In this document: piece by piece, positions 25,526 through 35,064 of the stretch
Position numbering within the stretch: the stretch's first letter is position 1
How the letters are laid out: every line of letters begins with the position of its first letter
Origin: JASLEW01 sp035544895
GTDB taxonomy: Bacteria > Acidobacteriota > Thermoanaerobaculia > Multivoradales > UBA5704
Assembly (NCBI GenBank): GCA_035544895.1
Contig: DASZZM010000096.1
Coordinates: 62,001 to 126,000, forward strand
Direction of reading: 5' to 3'
Length of the DNA stretch: 64,000 bases
The notes under the pieces: model-generated
Databases searched by the model: none
What the model saw: the letters and a program-made list of their open reading frames with translations, nothing else
Told to the model about the DNA's origin: nothing
Translations under genes and position numbers: made by a program

Positions 25526-26465
25526 GAGACACCGGCCGGTCCTCGCGGTCGTTGGCGCGACGGCGACCGGCAAGAGCGCGCTGGCGCTGGCCCTTGCCGA
25601 GGAGCTGGGTGGCGAGATCATCAACGCCGACGCCCTGCAGGTGTACCGCGGCTTCGACGCCGGCACCGCCAAGCCGGACGCCGCCGAGCGGCGGCGCGTG
25701 CGCCACCACCTGATCGACATCCTCGAGCCGCACGAGCCCTACTCGGCGGGCGAGTTCGCGCGGCGGGCGCGCCAGGCGATCGCCGACGTCGCGGGCCGCG
25801 GGCAGCTCCCCATCGTGGTCGGAGGCAGCGGCCTGTACCTGCGCGCGCTCCTCGCCGGCATCAGCCCGGTGCCGCCCGGCGACCCCGCGGCGCGGCGCCT
25901 GCTGCGCCAGCGCATGGAGAGCGAAGGGCTGCCGGCGCTGGCGGCGGAGCTCGCTCGGCTCGATCCCGAGACGGCGGCGCGGCTGCCGGCCGGCGACCGG
26001 CAGCGCATCCTGCGCGCCCTCGAGGTGGTTCTTGTGTCCGGGCTCCCGCTGTCGCGCTGGATCGCGCGGCAACCCTTTGGAATTCAGAGCATTGCAGCAA
26101 TCCGCGTCGGATTGACGCTTCCTCGCGCCATCCTATACGATCGAATTGCGGCCCGTGTGGACCGCATGGTGGAGCAGGGCTGGGCAGAGGAGGTCAGGAG
26201 CCTGCTGCAGCGTGGATTGAGCCCGGCCTTGCCGGCCTTTCAGGCAATCGGGTATCGCCAGTTCGTCCACCACGTGAGGGGGGAATGGTCTCTGCAGCAC
26301 ACCGTCGCCGAGACGGTGACGGCGACCCGCCGGTTCGCCAAGCGGCAGGAGACCTGGTTTCGCAAAGAGCCCGATGTGACCTGGTTCTCGGCCGAGGATC
26401 TCGATCGTCGGATTCACCATGTCCTTGAGCACCTGGAGAGCAGCGGCCTCGGGGAGGGTCCATGA
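25509..26465 (+). CDS. miaA: tRNA dimethylallyltransferase
   Basis: Transfers a dimethylallyl group to A37 of tRNAs that read UNN codons. 318 residues from the ATG at 25509 (GGGAGG about 12 bases upstream), the usual length. The P-loop is GATATGKS at 16-23; the substrate loop reads ADALQVYRG at 40-48, where many enzymes have DSMQVYRG; GGSGLYLRAL at 105-114 replaces the common GGTGLY. The C-terminal half has the helical tRNA-binding region (QAIGYRQF). It overlaps the preceding gene by 17 bases, and its stop overlaps hfq as ATGA, the widespread miaA-hfq arrangement. Confidence 0.95.
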   Translation: MARAGERHRPVLAVVGATATGKSALALALAEELGGEIINADALQVYRGFDAGTAKPDAAERRRVRHHLIDILEPHEPYSAGEFARRARQAIADVAGRGQLPIVVGGSGLYLRALLAGISPVPPGDPAARRLLRQRMESEGLPALAAELARLDPETAARLPAGDRQRILRALEVVLVSGLPLSRWIARQPFGIQSIAAIRVGLTLPRAILYDRIAARVDRMVEQGWAEEVRSLLQRGLSPALPAFQAIGYRQFVHHVRGEWSLQHTVAETVTATRRFAKRQETWFRKEPDVTWFSAEDLDRRIHHVLEHLESSGLGEGP

Positions 26466-26692
26466 CCAAACACAACATCAATATTCAGGACGGCTATCTT
26501 TTTCAGAGCCTCAAGGAAGGTCAGACGATGTATCTCGAGCTGGTGACCGGAAGGCACCTGCTGGGCCGCCTGAAGCGCTTCGATCGCTTTGCCGTGGTCA
26601 TCGAAAGCGACGGCAAAGAAATCCTCATCTACAAACACGCCATCGCGACGATCGTCGCGGCGCCGCCGGCGGCGGCAGCGCCCGCGCCGTAG
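26462..26692 (+). CDS. hfq: RNA chaperone Hfq
   Basis: 76-residue Sm-like protein that forms hexameric rings and pairs small RNAs with mRNAs. Sm1 begins INIQDGYLFQSLKEGQ and Sm2 carries the diagnostic YKHAI (57-61, normally YKHAISTI). The loop GRLKRFDRFAVVIES matches the GxxxxFDxF pattern. The tail AAPPAAAAPAP is short, unlike the long acidic tail of E. coli Hfq. Its ATG overlaps the miaA stop by 4 bases. Confidence 0.93.
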   Translation: MTKHNINIQDGYLFQSLKEGQTMYLELVTGRHLLGRLKRFDRFAVVIESDGKEILIYKHAIATIVAAPPAAAAPAP

Positions 26693-26697
26693 CAGAG

Positions 26698-28104
26698 GTG
26701 GTCGTCCTGCCGAGCCCGCGGCCGGCCCTGGCGACGCGCGGCGGCCGCGGGCGCCGGGCCCGGGGCGCGGCGGCGGCTTTGCTGCTGGTCTCCGGGTTCG
26801 TCTGGTGCCTGGCCTGCGTGCCGGCGGGTAAGCCGGCGGCGACAGTGCCCCCGCCGCCCGAGGCCGGGCCCGCCGCCGCGGTCCGCCGGGAGCGGGCGTA
26901 CCTGATCGATCCTCTGGAAGGCTATGCCGCGGCCATCGATCCGAGCCGCCGGGAGCCCATCCAGCGCGCCTGGCGCGGCCTGGTCGAGTCGGGCAGCGTG
27001 CTGCCGGCGCAGCAGGCCGCGGCCGAGCTGCTGGGCGGCGGCACCGCCAACCCGCCGGCCCAGGTCCTGGCCGCGCAGGTGGATTTCGTCGCCGGCCGGT
27101 ACCGGGCGGTGGTCGATCAGCTCTTGCCGGTCGGCGACGCATTGCCTGCCTACACCGCCAGCCAGCTCCTGCTCGGCCGCGCCGCCGAGCTGCTCGACGA
27201 CGTCCCGCTCGCCTATGCCGCTTTTCGCGCCGTCGCGGCGCGCAACGCCAAGGCCTTCGAGCGCGCCGGCGAGCTGCACCCCCGCGCCCTGGGGATGGTC
27301 AGCGAGCGCCTGCAGGGCGCCGTGCGCGCCGGCCGCCTCGAGGACGCCGGCCGCCAGCTCGCCTTGCTCCAGAGCTGGGACCCGGCGGCGCCGGCCACCC
27401 TCGAGGGCACGCGCACCCTCGCCGTGGCGCGCGGCGACCGCAAGGCCGAGCTCGCCGCGATCAAGGGCCTCGCCGCCCGCCGCCCCCTCGACCGCCAGCT
27501 GCTCGAGCGGCGCGGCGAGCTGGAGCTGCAAGTTGGCGATGCGAGCGCCGGGCTCACGATCATCCAGGACCTGGCCGAGCGCCATCGCGGCGATCCGGCG
27601 CTGGCCGAGAAACTGGCCACGGCGAAGTGGAGCTGGCGCCTGTCGCTGCTGCCGCGCGACGTCCAGGAGGCGGCGCAGAAGCCCGAGCTGGACCGCGCGG
27701 ACCTCGCGGTTCTGCTCTACTGGCTGGTGCCGGAGGTGCGTTCGGCCAGGCCCACCGCGGGCCGTATCGCGACCGACGTGCTCGACCATCCCCGCCGCGA
27801 GGAGATCATACGGGTGGTCAACCTCGGGTTGATGGACGTCGATCCGACCCAGCACCGCTTCTCGCCGTCCGCCCCGCTCCACCGCGGCCTGGCGCTGCGC
27901 GCCATGGTCCGCCTGCTGGGCAGCTACGGCCGCGGCATCGCCTGCCTGGAATCCGGCAGCGGGGGCCAGGCCAACATCTGCCAGACCGCGGTGGCATGCG
28001 GCCTGGTGGCCGGCGACGATGCCTGCCTGCCCGCCGAGACGCTGTCCGGCGCCGACGCCGTGGAGATCATCCGCCGCGGCCTGCGCCTGCTGGGTGGGGC
28101 ATGA
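26698..28104 (+). CDS. probable exported helical-repeat protein
   Basis: 468 residues from GTG 26698, 6 bases after hfq; the longer frame runs through hfq and is rejected. Residues 15-40 are a signal or lipoprotein segment (AAALLLVSGFVWCLAC), but the Cys context is not a clean lipobox. The remainder is Ala/Leu/Arg-rich with repeated helix pairs (LGRAAELLDDVPLAYAAFRAVAARN) suggestive of TPR-like solenoid units. Near the C-terminus is a short Cys-containing segment (GIACLESGSGGQANICQTAVACG), split here only by its run of small residues. The role is unknown. Its stop overlaps the next start as ATGA, so it is co-translated with the phospholipid-synthesis gene. Confidence 0.65.
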   Translation: MVVLPSPRPALATRGGRGRRARGAAAALLLVSGFVWCLACVPAGKPAATVPPPPEAGPAAAVRRERAYLIDPLEGYAAAIDPSRREPIQRAWRGLVESGSVLPAQQAAAELLGGGTANPPAQVLAAQVDFVAGRYRAVVDQLLPVGDALPAYTASQLLLGRAAELLDDVPLAYAAFRAVAARNAKAFERAGELHPRALGMVSERLQGAVRAGRLEDAGRQLALLQSWDPAAPATLEGTRTLAVARGDRKAELAAIKGLAARRPLDRQLLERRGELELQVGDASAGLTIIQDLAERHRGDPALAEKLATAKWSWRLSLLPRDVQEAAQKPELDRADLAVLLYWLVPEVRSARPTAGRIATDVLDHPRREEIIRVVNLGLMDVDPTQHRFSPSAPLHRGLALRAMVRLLGSYGRGIACLESGSGGQANICQTAVACGLVAGDDACLPAETLSGADAVEIIRRGLRLLGGA

Positions 28105-28667
28105 GCTTCACGATTCCCAACCTGCTCACCCTGCTGCGCATGGGCCTGGTGCCCCCGTTCGTCGTCTTCCTGATCAACGGCGAGGCGAAGAAGGCCCTGA
28201 TGATCGTGCTCGCCGCCGGCATCACCGACGCGCTCGACGGCTTCATCGCCCGCTTCTTCAACCAGCGCTCGGCGCTCGGCGCGCTGCTCGACCCGCTGGC
28301 CGACAAGCTGCTGGTCGACTCGGCCTACGTCGTGCTGGCGATCCCCTACATTCACCACGGCTTCCAGATCCCGCTCTGGGTGACGGTCCTGGTCATCGCC
28401 CGCGACGTGCTGCTGGTGGTGGTGGCGACGGCGCTCTACCTCGCCCACGGCATCCGCAACTTCCCCGTGACGTTGCTCAGCAAAGTCACCACCGTCTTCC
28501 AGTTCTCGGCCATCGTCCTCGTCCTCTTCACCTCCCTCTGGCCCGAGCTCGAGACCGCCGCCATCGTCGTCCTCTACACCATGGCCGCCCTCACCCTCGC
28601 CTCCGGCCTCGACTACGTCTACCGCACCAACCGCCGCATCGAAGATCGCCCGCGCCCCGCCGCCTGA
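28101..28667 (+). CDS. pgsA: CDP-alcohol phosphatidyltransferase
   Basis: Integral membrane enzyme of 188 residues with five or six TMs. The family motif D-x2-D-G-x2-A-R-x8-G-x3-D-x3-D is complete (DALDGFIAR, then LGALLDPLADKL), starting near residue 47. Size and sequence suggest phosphatidylglycerophosphate synthase, which joins CDP-diacylglycerol and glycerol-3-phosphate; a cardiolipin-synthase-like role is possible, so the symbol is tentative. The ATG overlaps the previous stop (ATGA). It ends 3 bases from the convergent gene at 28671. Confidence 0.88.
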   Translation: MSFTIPNLLTLLRMGLVPPFVVFLINGEAKKALMIVLAAGITDALDGFIARFFNQRSALGALLDPLADKLLVDSAYVVLAIPYIHHGFQIPLWVTVLVIARDVLLVVVATALYLAHGIRNFPVTLLSKVTTVFQFSAIVLVLFTSLWPELETAAIVVLYTMAALTLASGLDYVYRTNRRIEDRPRPAA

Positions 28668-28670
28668 TCC

Positions 28671-31265
28671 CTACAGGTCGACCTTGATCGTGATCGAAGC
28701 GAGCCAGGGATCTCGCGAGATCACCGGCCGCAGGGCGCTGCCGGCGAAGAGCTTGCCGAAGTCGACGGTCGTGGTAATGCCTTTCGGCATCTCCATCGAG
28801 AGCTCGAGGTCCAGCTCGTAACCGGCCTCCCGCCGGCCGAAGATGGGCTCGTTGAAGCGGTAGTGGTGGACGCGCAGGGTGGTGAGCTGGCTGACCGGCT
28901 CCGCGGGGCCGTTGGGAAGCAAGTTGGCGAGGTGCAAGAGGGGCGATGCGAAGGTCCCGGTCGGATGGTTGTAGGTGAACGTCAGACCCTGGTAGAGCTT
29001 GTTGCTCAAGCCGGGCTCCAGCACGGACACCGGCTCCGGACCGCCGGCGGTCGCCGCTCGGTCGACGAGATGCCCGGCCAGCCTGCCCAGGAGGATCTGA
29101 TCGGGAGCAAAGGCGGCGCTCTCGCCCAGGTATCCCCAATTGACCTTCTTGTTGCCCGGGTCGTTGCCCGTTCCATAGCCGACCTGCATCCCGATCAGGT
29201 ACTCCTGTTCGCATCCCGGGTGCTTGCCGTCCGTCTCGCGAAAATGGACATAGTTGGAGGTGCCGAGGCTGGCCACGCCGCGCCCTTCCTTTACGCGGTT
29301 CCCGATGTGGCTTGCCGCCGACCCGTTGAGGTCCCGACCGTTGTAGTACCCCGAAAGGGTGCCCGACAGGCTCCACGGATAGAAGCAGGGAGACTCCTTC
29401 GGCCGGGCGTCTTCGCCCACCGCCTTCAGCACGCGCTTGGCCTCGTGCGCGTAGGACACCTCGAATCCAGCCGTCCAGTAGCGGTAGCCGTAGCAGAGCT
29501 GGCGTGTCGCCGGCGCGGAACCGGCAGCGGCCGCGGCGTTCTCGCATGCCGGATCGTCCGGCAAGGGATTGGAGGGCAGATTGGGAACGGTGAGGCGTGC
29601 GGCACCCTCGCTGCCGTACAGGCCCACCAGGGTCAGCGTCCGGAACAGCGGCTGGCCCTGGGGATTGTTGCGGAAGAAGGGACGGTTCTTCATCTGGGCG
29701 ATGAGCAGCCGATTGTCCCGGTTGCTGCGCTCGGCCTCCCCGGTCGTGCTCTCACGCTTGATCAGGTAACCAAGCGAGTAGGTGGAGTAACGCAGTTCGA
29801 ACCCTTCGCCAATGGCGTTGACGGCAATGCCGCTGCTCGGCGTTGCCAGCGTGTACTTGCCGAAGAGCAGCTGAAGTCCGCTTCCTCCATAGAGGTTGAG
29901 CGCGTATTCCGGGACGTTGACCTGGCGGGTCGTGTCCTTCTCTCCCAGGTCTCCTTTCTTGAAGCCGAGAGTCGCCGTGGCGCTTGCCCGGCTGCCCAGT
30001 TTCTGCGAGATCTTGAGGTTGCCGGCTCCGACGAAATGCTGCAGGGTGTCGCCGGCATACGGCTGGTCGCGCGAGAACATCTTGTTCTCGGCGGCCTTGC
30101 CGGTGTCGGGATCCCAGGAGGCGCCGAGCTGCGCGGAATACCGCCACTGAGTCGAATCGGGGGGCTCCGGCCACTCTTTCGCGGTCTGCAGGTAGCCCGT
30201 CGAGTTCGACGGTATGTCGGCGGTGTCCGCAAAGCTCACGGTAAAGGTGAGCAGCCCGTTCTGGGGCGCGACGTTCATGATCGCCTTGGACACCGGAACC
30301 CTGGCCCCGGGCGGCACGATGATCTTCGGAGAGCAGCGCAGGCCATGGGTCGAAGAGTCGTACTTGCATTCCGCGGGAAGCACGCCCGCGCCGGCGCCGT
30401 CTGGAGATGCTGTTTCAACGGAGCTCGTGGCAGGTTTCACCTTTTCACTCGTGGTGCGTTTCACCCTTTCGACGGCGGAGATCATGTCTTGCAGCCCATC
30501 CAGGGAAGGCCATTTGGCGTCTCTGCGCGGCGGCAGCGCGGCAACGCAGGCCTTCTCGAGATCGTTCACCTGGGCTTCCGACGGGACCGGGTCGAGCCTG
30601 GCGATGGCTCCCTGGCAGGACTGCACGTCCGCAGACGGGGGGAGGAGGGCATCGAGGAGATCGTTGTACCAGGCGGCAAGATCGGGGTCGATCAAGCCCG
30701 ATTTCGCTCTCAAGATCTCGGCCACGAGGTTCTTGTACGCTGCCTCGATCTCCTCCTTCGCGTCGGGAATGATTAGGTTGAACTGGACACCGAAGCTGCG
30801 CGCGGTGCGGTTGATGAAGATCAACTTGACGTCGCGAACTTCCTTGCCGCAACTCTGCCAGATCAGGGCGGCGTCCGACTCCTTCTTCTGCTTCGGGTCC
30901 AACCTGAGCTCCTTGCCCGAGTTGGGCTGGAGGAGCGAATACGGCCGCCGGGGATTGACCATTCGCTGGTCGGCGATACCGGTGTCGTCGAGTGGAATTC
31001 CGACTTGCGCTTTGAGCTGAACTGTCCCCAGCAGCGAGTCCTGTGTGTCGGGATTTCGGTAGACTTTGCAGGCGATCCCATCGGAAGAATCCGTGGAGGG
31101 CGGGGCAGCAGGTGCCGCGTTGAGCGTGCCGGAGGAGAGCGCCAGAAGCACGGCCAACGACGGCAAGGCCGGCGCCCTGGCGCCCCGCCGTCGTAGCTTC
31201 CGCGGCCTGTTTGAACGATGGGTGGAAACGATGCTATCTGGTGTGCAAACCCTTTGGTCGGGCAT
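28671..31265 (-). CDS. large secreted protein of unknown function
   Basis: 864 residues, not recognised. AAGGAGG lies 8 bases before the ATG at 31265, so the start is firm. A long basic N-region leads to a signal peptide core (SLAVLLALSSGTLNA, about 36-50). Residues 55-230 include a Cys pair (IACKVYR, WQSCGKEV) and a predicted helix. The second half is rich in alternating polar/hydrophobic strands, with aromatic-flanked turns (WRYSAQLGASWDPDTG, ALNLYGGSGLQLLFG), and ends in strand ITIKVDL. This suits a periplasmic N-domain followed by an outer-membrane beta-barrel, but the C-terminal residue is not aromatic, so this is only a suggestion. Divergent from dnaE across a 233-base gap. Confidence 0.7.
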   Translation of the reverse strand: MPDQRVCTPDSIVSTHRSNRPRKLRRRGARAPALPSLAVLLALSSGTLNAAPAAPPSTDSSDGIACKVYRNPDTQDSLLGTVQLKAQVGIPLDDTGIADQRMVNPRRPYSLLQPNSGKELRLDPKQKKESDAALIWQSCGKEVRDVKLIFINRTARSFGVQFNLIIPDAKEEIEAAYKNLVAEILRAKSGLIDPDLAAWYNDLLDALLPPSADVQSCQGAIARLDPVPSEAQVNDLEKACVAALPPRRDAKWPSLDGLQDMISAVERVKRTTSEKVKPATSSVETASPDGAGAGVLPAECKYDSSTHGLRCSPKIIVPPGARVPVSKAIMNVAPQNGLLTFTVSFADTADIPSNSTGYLQTAKEWPEPPDSTQWRYSAQLGASWDPDTGKAAENKMFSRDQPYAGDTLQHFVGAGNLKISQKLGSRASATATLGFKKGDLGEKDTTRQVNVPEYALNLYGGSGLQLLFGKYTLATPSSGIAVNAIGEGFELRYSTYSLGYLIKRESTTGEAERSNRDNRLLIAQMKNRPFFRNNPQGQPLFRTLTLVGLYGSEGAARLTVPNLPSNPLPDDPACENAAAAAGSAPATRQLCYGYRYWTAGFEVSYAHEAKRVLKAVGEDARPKESPCFYPWSLSGTLSGYYNGRDLNGSAASHIGNRVKEGRGVASLGTSNYVHFRETDGKHPGCEQEYLIGMQVGYGTGNDPGNKKVNWGYLGESAAFAPDQILLGRLAGHLVDRAATAGGPEPVSVLEPGLSNKLYQGLTFTYNHPTGTFASPLLHLANLLPNGPAEPVSQLTTLRVHHYRFNEPIFGRREAGYELDLELSMEMPKGITTTVDFGKLFAGSALRPVISRDPWLASITIKVDL

Positions 31266-31498
31266 GGGTCCGTCCTCCTTGCAGCCGCGGTCGATCGCCG
31301 CGACTGCCTGCTTAGACGGACAAGGGAAAAAGGATTCACTGATAACTCATTAGCGCGTTTCCTGTAGCCGGGACGGGCGAGCCACCATCCTTGGGGGTAG
31401 GGCTGCTCGCAGCCACGATCGGCAGGGGGTGAGCCGCGATTCTGGCAGTCTTCTCGGGTCCCCTTTCTGGTAAGATCGGGGGGTACCCGGAAGGCACG

Positions 31499-34400
31499 AT
31501 GTCCGACTTCGTCCACCTCCATCTGCACAGCCAGTACAGCCTCCTCGACGGGGCCAACAGGCTGGACGACGTGATCGGCGCAGCGGCCGAGGCCGGCATG
31601 CCGGCGATGGCGCTGACCGACCACGGCAACATGTTCGGCGCCATCGAGTTCTACAACCGCGCCAGGAAGGCCGGGGTCAAGCCGATCCTCGGCATGGAAG
31701 CCTACGTGGCGCAGGGGCGGATGGACGAGCGCACCCCCGGCAAGGGGGGCAGCAACCACCTCGTTCTGCTCGCCGAAAACGAAACCGGCTACCGCAACCT
31801 GATCAAGCTCACCTCCAAGTCCTTCCTCGAAGGCTTCTACTACAAGCCGCGGGTCGACAAGGAGCTGCTGCGCCGCCACGCCGAGGGCATTATCGGGCTG
31901 TCGGCCTGCCTCAAGGGCGAGATCAACGAGCGCATCGCGGCGCGCCAGGAGCGCGAGGCCGAAGCGGTGGCGCGCGATTTCTCGGAGATCTTCGGGGCGG
32001 GCAACTTTTTCCTCGAGATGCAGGACCACGGCATGGCCGAGCAGCGCGCGGCCAACGAGGCCCTGCGCCGCATCGCGGGGCGCACCGGGCTGCCCATGGT
32101 GGTGACCAACGACTGCCACTACCTGCGCCGCGACGACGCCTTCGCCCACGACGTCCTGCTGTGCATCGGCACCCAGCGCACCCTCGCCGACACCGACCGC
32201 CTGCGCTACGCCTCGGAGAACTTCTACCTGAAGTCCGCCGAGGAGATGCACCGGCTCTTCCCCGACGACCACGCCGCGCTCGACAACACCCTGGCCATCG
32301 CCGAGCGCTGCAACCTGGTCATCCCAACCGGCACCTTCCACCTGCCGGAGTTCCCGGTGCCGGCGGGGGCGACCGTGCAGTCCTACTTCGCCGAGGTGGC
32401 GCGCGCCGGGCTCGACGAGCGGCTGGCCGAGCTGCGCAAGAGGCGCGCGCAGGGCCTGGTCAAGTCGCCGGAGGAGCGCTACCGCGAGAGGCTCGACTTC
32501 GAGATCCAGGTCATCGAGCGCATGGGCTTCCAGGGCTACTTCCTGGTGGTCTGGGACTTCATCCGCTATGCCCGCGAGCAGGGCATCCCGGTGGGTCCCG
32601 GACGCGGCTCGGCGGCGGGGTCGGTGGTCTCCTACGCGCTGCGCATCACCGACATCGACCCGCTGCAGTACGACTTGCTGTTCGAGCGCTTCTTGAACCC
32701 CGAGCGCATCAGCATGCCGGACATCGACATCGACTTCTGCATGCGCCGCCGCGGCGAGGTCATCCACTACGTGAGCGAGAAGTACGGCCGCGACCGCGTG
32801 GCTCAGATCATCACCTTCGGGACCCTCCAGGCCAAGGCGCTGATCCGCGACGTCGGCCGCGTCATGGGCGTGCCTTACGCCAAGGTCGACCGCATCGCCA
32901 AGCTGGTGCCCGACATGACCCGGTCGCTGACCGAGGCGGCGCGCCAGGTCGACGCCCTGGCCGCCGAGGTGGCGGCGGACCCCGAGGTCGCCAAGATCGT
33001 CGAGGTGGGCAGCCGTCTCGAAGGGCTCACCCGCCACGCCTCGGTGCACGCCGCGGGGGTGGTGATCACGCCGCGGCCGCTCGACGAGCTGGTCCCCCTC
33101 TACAAGGCGACCAAGGGCGACGACGAGCAGATCATGACCCAGTGGGACATGAACGTCGTCGAGAGCCTCGGCCTGCTCAAGATGGACTTCCTCGGCCTGC
33201 GCACCCTGACGGTGCTCGACGACGCGGTCAAGATCCTGCGTCATCAGGGCGTTTCTCTCGACCTCGACGAGGTGCCGCTCGACGATCCCGAGGTCTACCG
33301 CCTGTTCTGCGAGGGGCGCACCAGCGGCATCTTCCAGTTCGAGTCGCGGGGCATGACCGATCTGCTGCGGCGCGCCCGGCCGTCGAAGTTCGACGACCTG
33401 GCGGCGTTCAACGCGCTGTACCGCCCGGGCGCCCTGACCGTCGGCATGGTCGAGGAGTACATCCAGAGGAAGCTGGGCAAGAAGAAGGTCAAGTACATCC
33501 TGCCCGAGACCCGCGAGATCTTGGAGGAGACCTACGGCGTCATCGCCTACCAGGAACAGGTGATGCTGATCGCCGTGGCGGTGGCCGGCTTCACCATGGC
33601 CGAGGCCGACGTGCTGCGCAAGGCGATGGGCAAGAAGAAGAAAGAGATGATGGAGCAGCAGCGCGAGAAGTTCATCGCCGGCTCCGTCGGCCGCGGCGTG
33701 CCGCGGGAGAAGGCCCAGGAGCTGTGGGACTACATCGAGCCCTTCGCCGGCTACGGCTTCAACAAGAGCCACAGCGTCGCCTACGCCATGCTCGCCTACA
33801 AGACCGCCTACCTCAAGGCCCACTACCCGGTGGCCTTCATGGCCGCGATGCTCAACTCCGAGCTCGGCTCCTCGGATGCGCTGGCCCGCTACATGGCCGA
33901 GTGCCGCGGCAACATGGGCATCCCGATCCTGCCGCCGGACATCAACGAGAGCGGCTATTTCTTCACCGTGGCCGGCGAGGCGATCCGCTTCGGGCTGGGC
34001 GCGGTCAAGGGCGTGGGCGAGGCGGCGATCGAGGCGGTGCTCGAAGCGCGCCGCCGCGCCGGCCGGTTCCGCAGCTTCTGCCAGGTTGCCTGCGAGGTCG
34101 ATCTCCGCGCCGTCAACCGCAAGGTCTTCGAATGCCTGATCAAGGCCGGCGCCTTCGACAGCCTGGGGGTCGACCGCGCGGCGCTCTGGGCGGGGCTCGA
34201 CGACCTGCTGGATTACGCGCAGCGCCGCCGGCGCGCGCGCGAGGGAGGGCAGGGGAGCCTGTTCGGCGGCGTTCCCGGGCTCGGCGACGCCGAGCCGGCG
34301 CCGGACCTCGCGACACCGCCGTGGGCCGAGCGCGAGCGCCTGCGCTACGAGAAAGAGGCCCTGGGCTTTTACCTGACCGGCAACCCCCTGCTCGAGCACC

Positions 34401-35032
34401 AGGAAGCGCTGGCGCGGCAGGTGACGCACACCACGGCGGCACTCAAGGAGGGAGCGGAGGGCACCGTCACGGTCGGCGGGCTGGTCGCCGGGGTGAGCCG
34501 CACCAAGATCAAGAGCGGCCCCAACGCCGGCCGCTACATGGGGCGCTTCGTGCTCGAGGACCTCGAGGGGAGCCTGCCGGTGACCCTGTTCGCCAACCAG
34601 CTCCAGCAGTTCGGCCACCTGGTGGTCGACGAGGCGGCGGTCCTGGTCCGGGGGCAGGTGCGCGACCGCAACGGCGACGTCGAGCTGACTGTCGAAGAGA
34701 TCGTGCCCCTCGGCCAGGCGCCCGCCCGCCGGCTGGCGGCAGTGGAGCTGGCGCTCGATCCGGCGCTGGGCGGCAACGGCAGCAAGGGCGCCAACGGCGA
34801 CCACGGCGACTGCGAGGACCGCATCAGGGACCTCCTGCGCGACCTGCGGCACCTGCTCAACCAGCACCCGGGCGACGTTCCCGTCACCCTCGCCCTGAGC
34901 CTCCCCGGCTGCAAGGTCTCGATCGCCGCCGAGGAGAGGTGCAAGGTGGCCTTTGGCCCCGAGCTCGCCGCCGCCATCGAGTCCCTCCTCGGCCCCGGCA
35001 GCGTCCACGAGCGCTACGACCAGGCGGCGTAG
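31499..35032 (+). CDS. dnaE: DNA polymerase III alpha subunit
   Basis: Replicative polymerase of 1177 residues, the usual DnaE1 length. The PHP domain starts with FVHLHLHSQYSLLDG and includes ALTDHGNMFG. The catalytic aspartates lie in PDIDIDF (407-413), with the third in LLKMDFLGLRTL near residue 560. Tandem HhH and an OB-fold (VTVGGLVAGVSRTKI) follow. No DEDD exonuclease is inserted, so proofreading must come from elsewhere. GGAAGG is placed 5 bases before the ATG. A TAAGAT box at 31471-31476 may be the -10 element. Confidence 0.97.
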   Translation: MSDFVHLHLHSQYSLLDGANRLDDVIGAAAEAGMPAMALTDHGNMFGAIEFYNRARKAGVKPILGMEAYVAQGRMDERTPGKGGSNHLVLLAENETGYRNLIKLTSKSFLEGFYYKPRVDKELLRRHAEGIIGLSACLKGEINERIAARQEREAEAVARDFSEIFGAGNFFLEMQDHGMAEQRAANEALRRIAGRTGLPMVVTNDCHYLRRDDAFAHDVLLCIGTQRTLADTDRLRYASENFYLKSAEEMHRLFPDDHAALDNTLAIAERCNLVIPTGTFHLPEFPVPAGATVQSYFAEVARAGLDERLAELRKRRAQGLVKSPEERYRERLDFEIQVIERMGFQGYFLVVWDFIRYAREQGIPVGPGRGSAAGSVVSYALRITDIDPLQYDLLFERFLNPERISMPDIDIDFCMRRRGEVIHYVSEKYGRDRVAQIITFGTLQAKALIRDVGRVMGVPYAKVDRIAKLVPDMTRSLTEAARQVDALAAEVAADPEVAKIVEVGSRLEGLTRHASVHAAGVVITPRPLDELVPLYKATKGDDEQIMTQWDMNVVESLGLLKMDFLGLRTLTVLDDAVKILRHQGVSLDLDEVPLDDPEVYRLFCEGRTSGIFQFESRGMTDLLRRARPSKFDDLAAFNALYRPGALTVGMVEEYIQRKLGKKKVKYILPETREILEETYGVIAYQEQVMLIAVAVAGFTMAEADVLRKAMGKKKKEMMEQQREKFIAGSVGRGVPREKAQELWDYIEPFAGYGFNKSHSVAYAMLAYKTAYLKAHYPVAFMAAMLNSELGSSDALARYMAECRGNMGIPILPPDINESGYFFTVAGEAIRFGLGAVKGVGEAAIEAVLEARRRAGRFRSFCQVACEVDLRAVNRKVFECLIKAGAFDSLGVDRAALWAGLDDLLDYAQRRRRAREGGQGSLFGGVPGLGDAEPAPDLATPPWAERERLRYEKEALGFYLTGNPLLEHQEALARQVTHTTAALKEGAEGTVTVGGLVAGVSRTKIKSGPNAGRYMGRFVLEDLEGSLPVTLFANQLQQFGHLVVDEAAVLVRGQVRDRNGDVELTVEEIVPLGQAPARRLAAVELALDPALGGNGSKGANGDHGDCEDRIRDLLRDLRHLLNQHPGDVPVTLALSLPGCKVSIAAEERCKVAFGPELAAAIESLLGPGSVHERYDQAA

Positions 35033-35064
35033 ACCGCTGTAAGGCCCTCGCGCTGTCCCCGGGC

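Noticed and set aside
30863..35008. 1381-codon minus-strand frame opposite dnaE
   Set aside because: Shadow of dnaE produced by high-GC third positions; its sequence is low-complexity Gly/Val/Asp/His with no domain.
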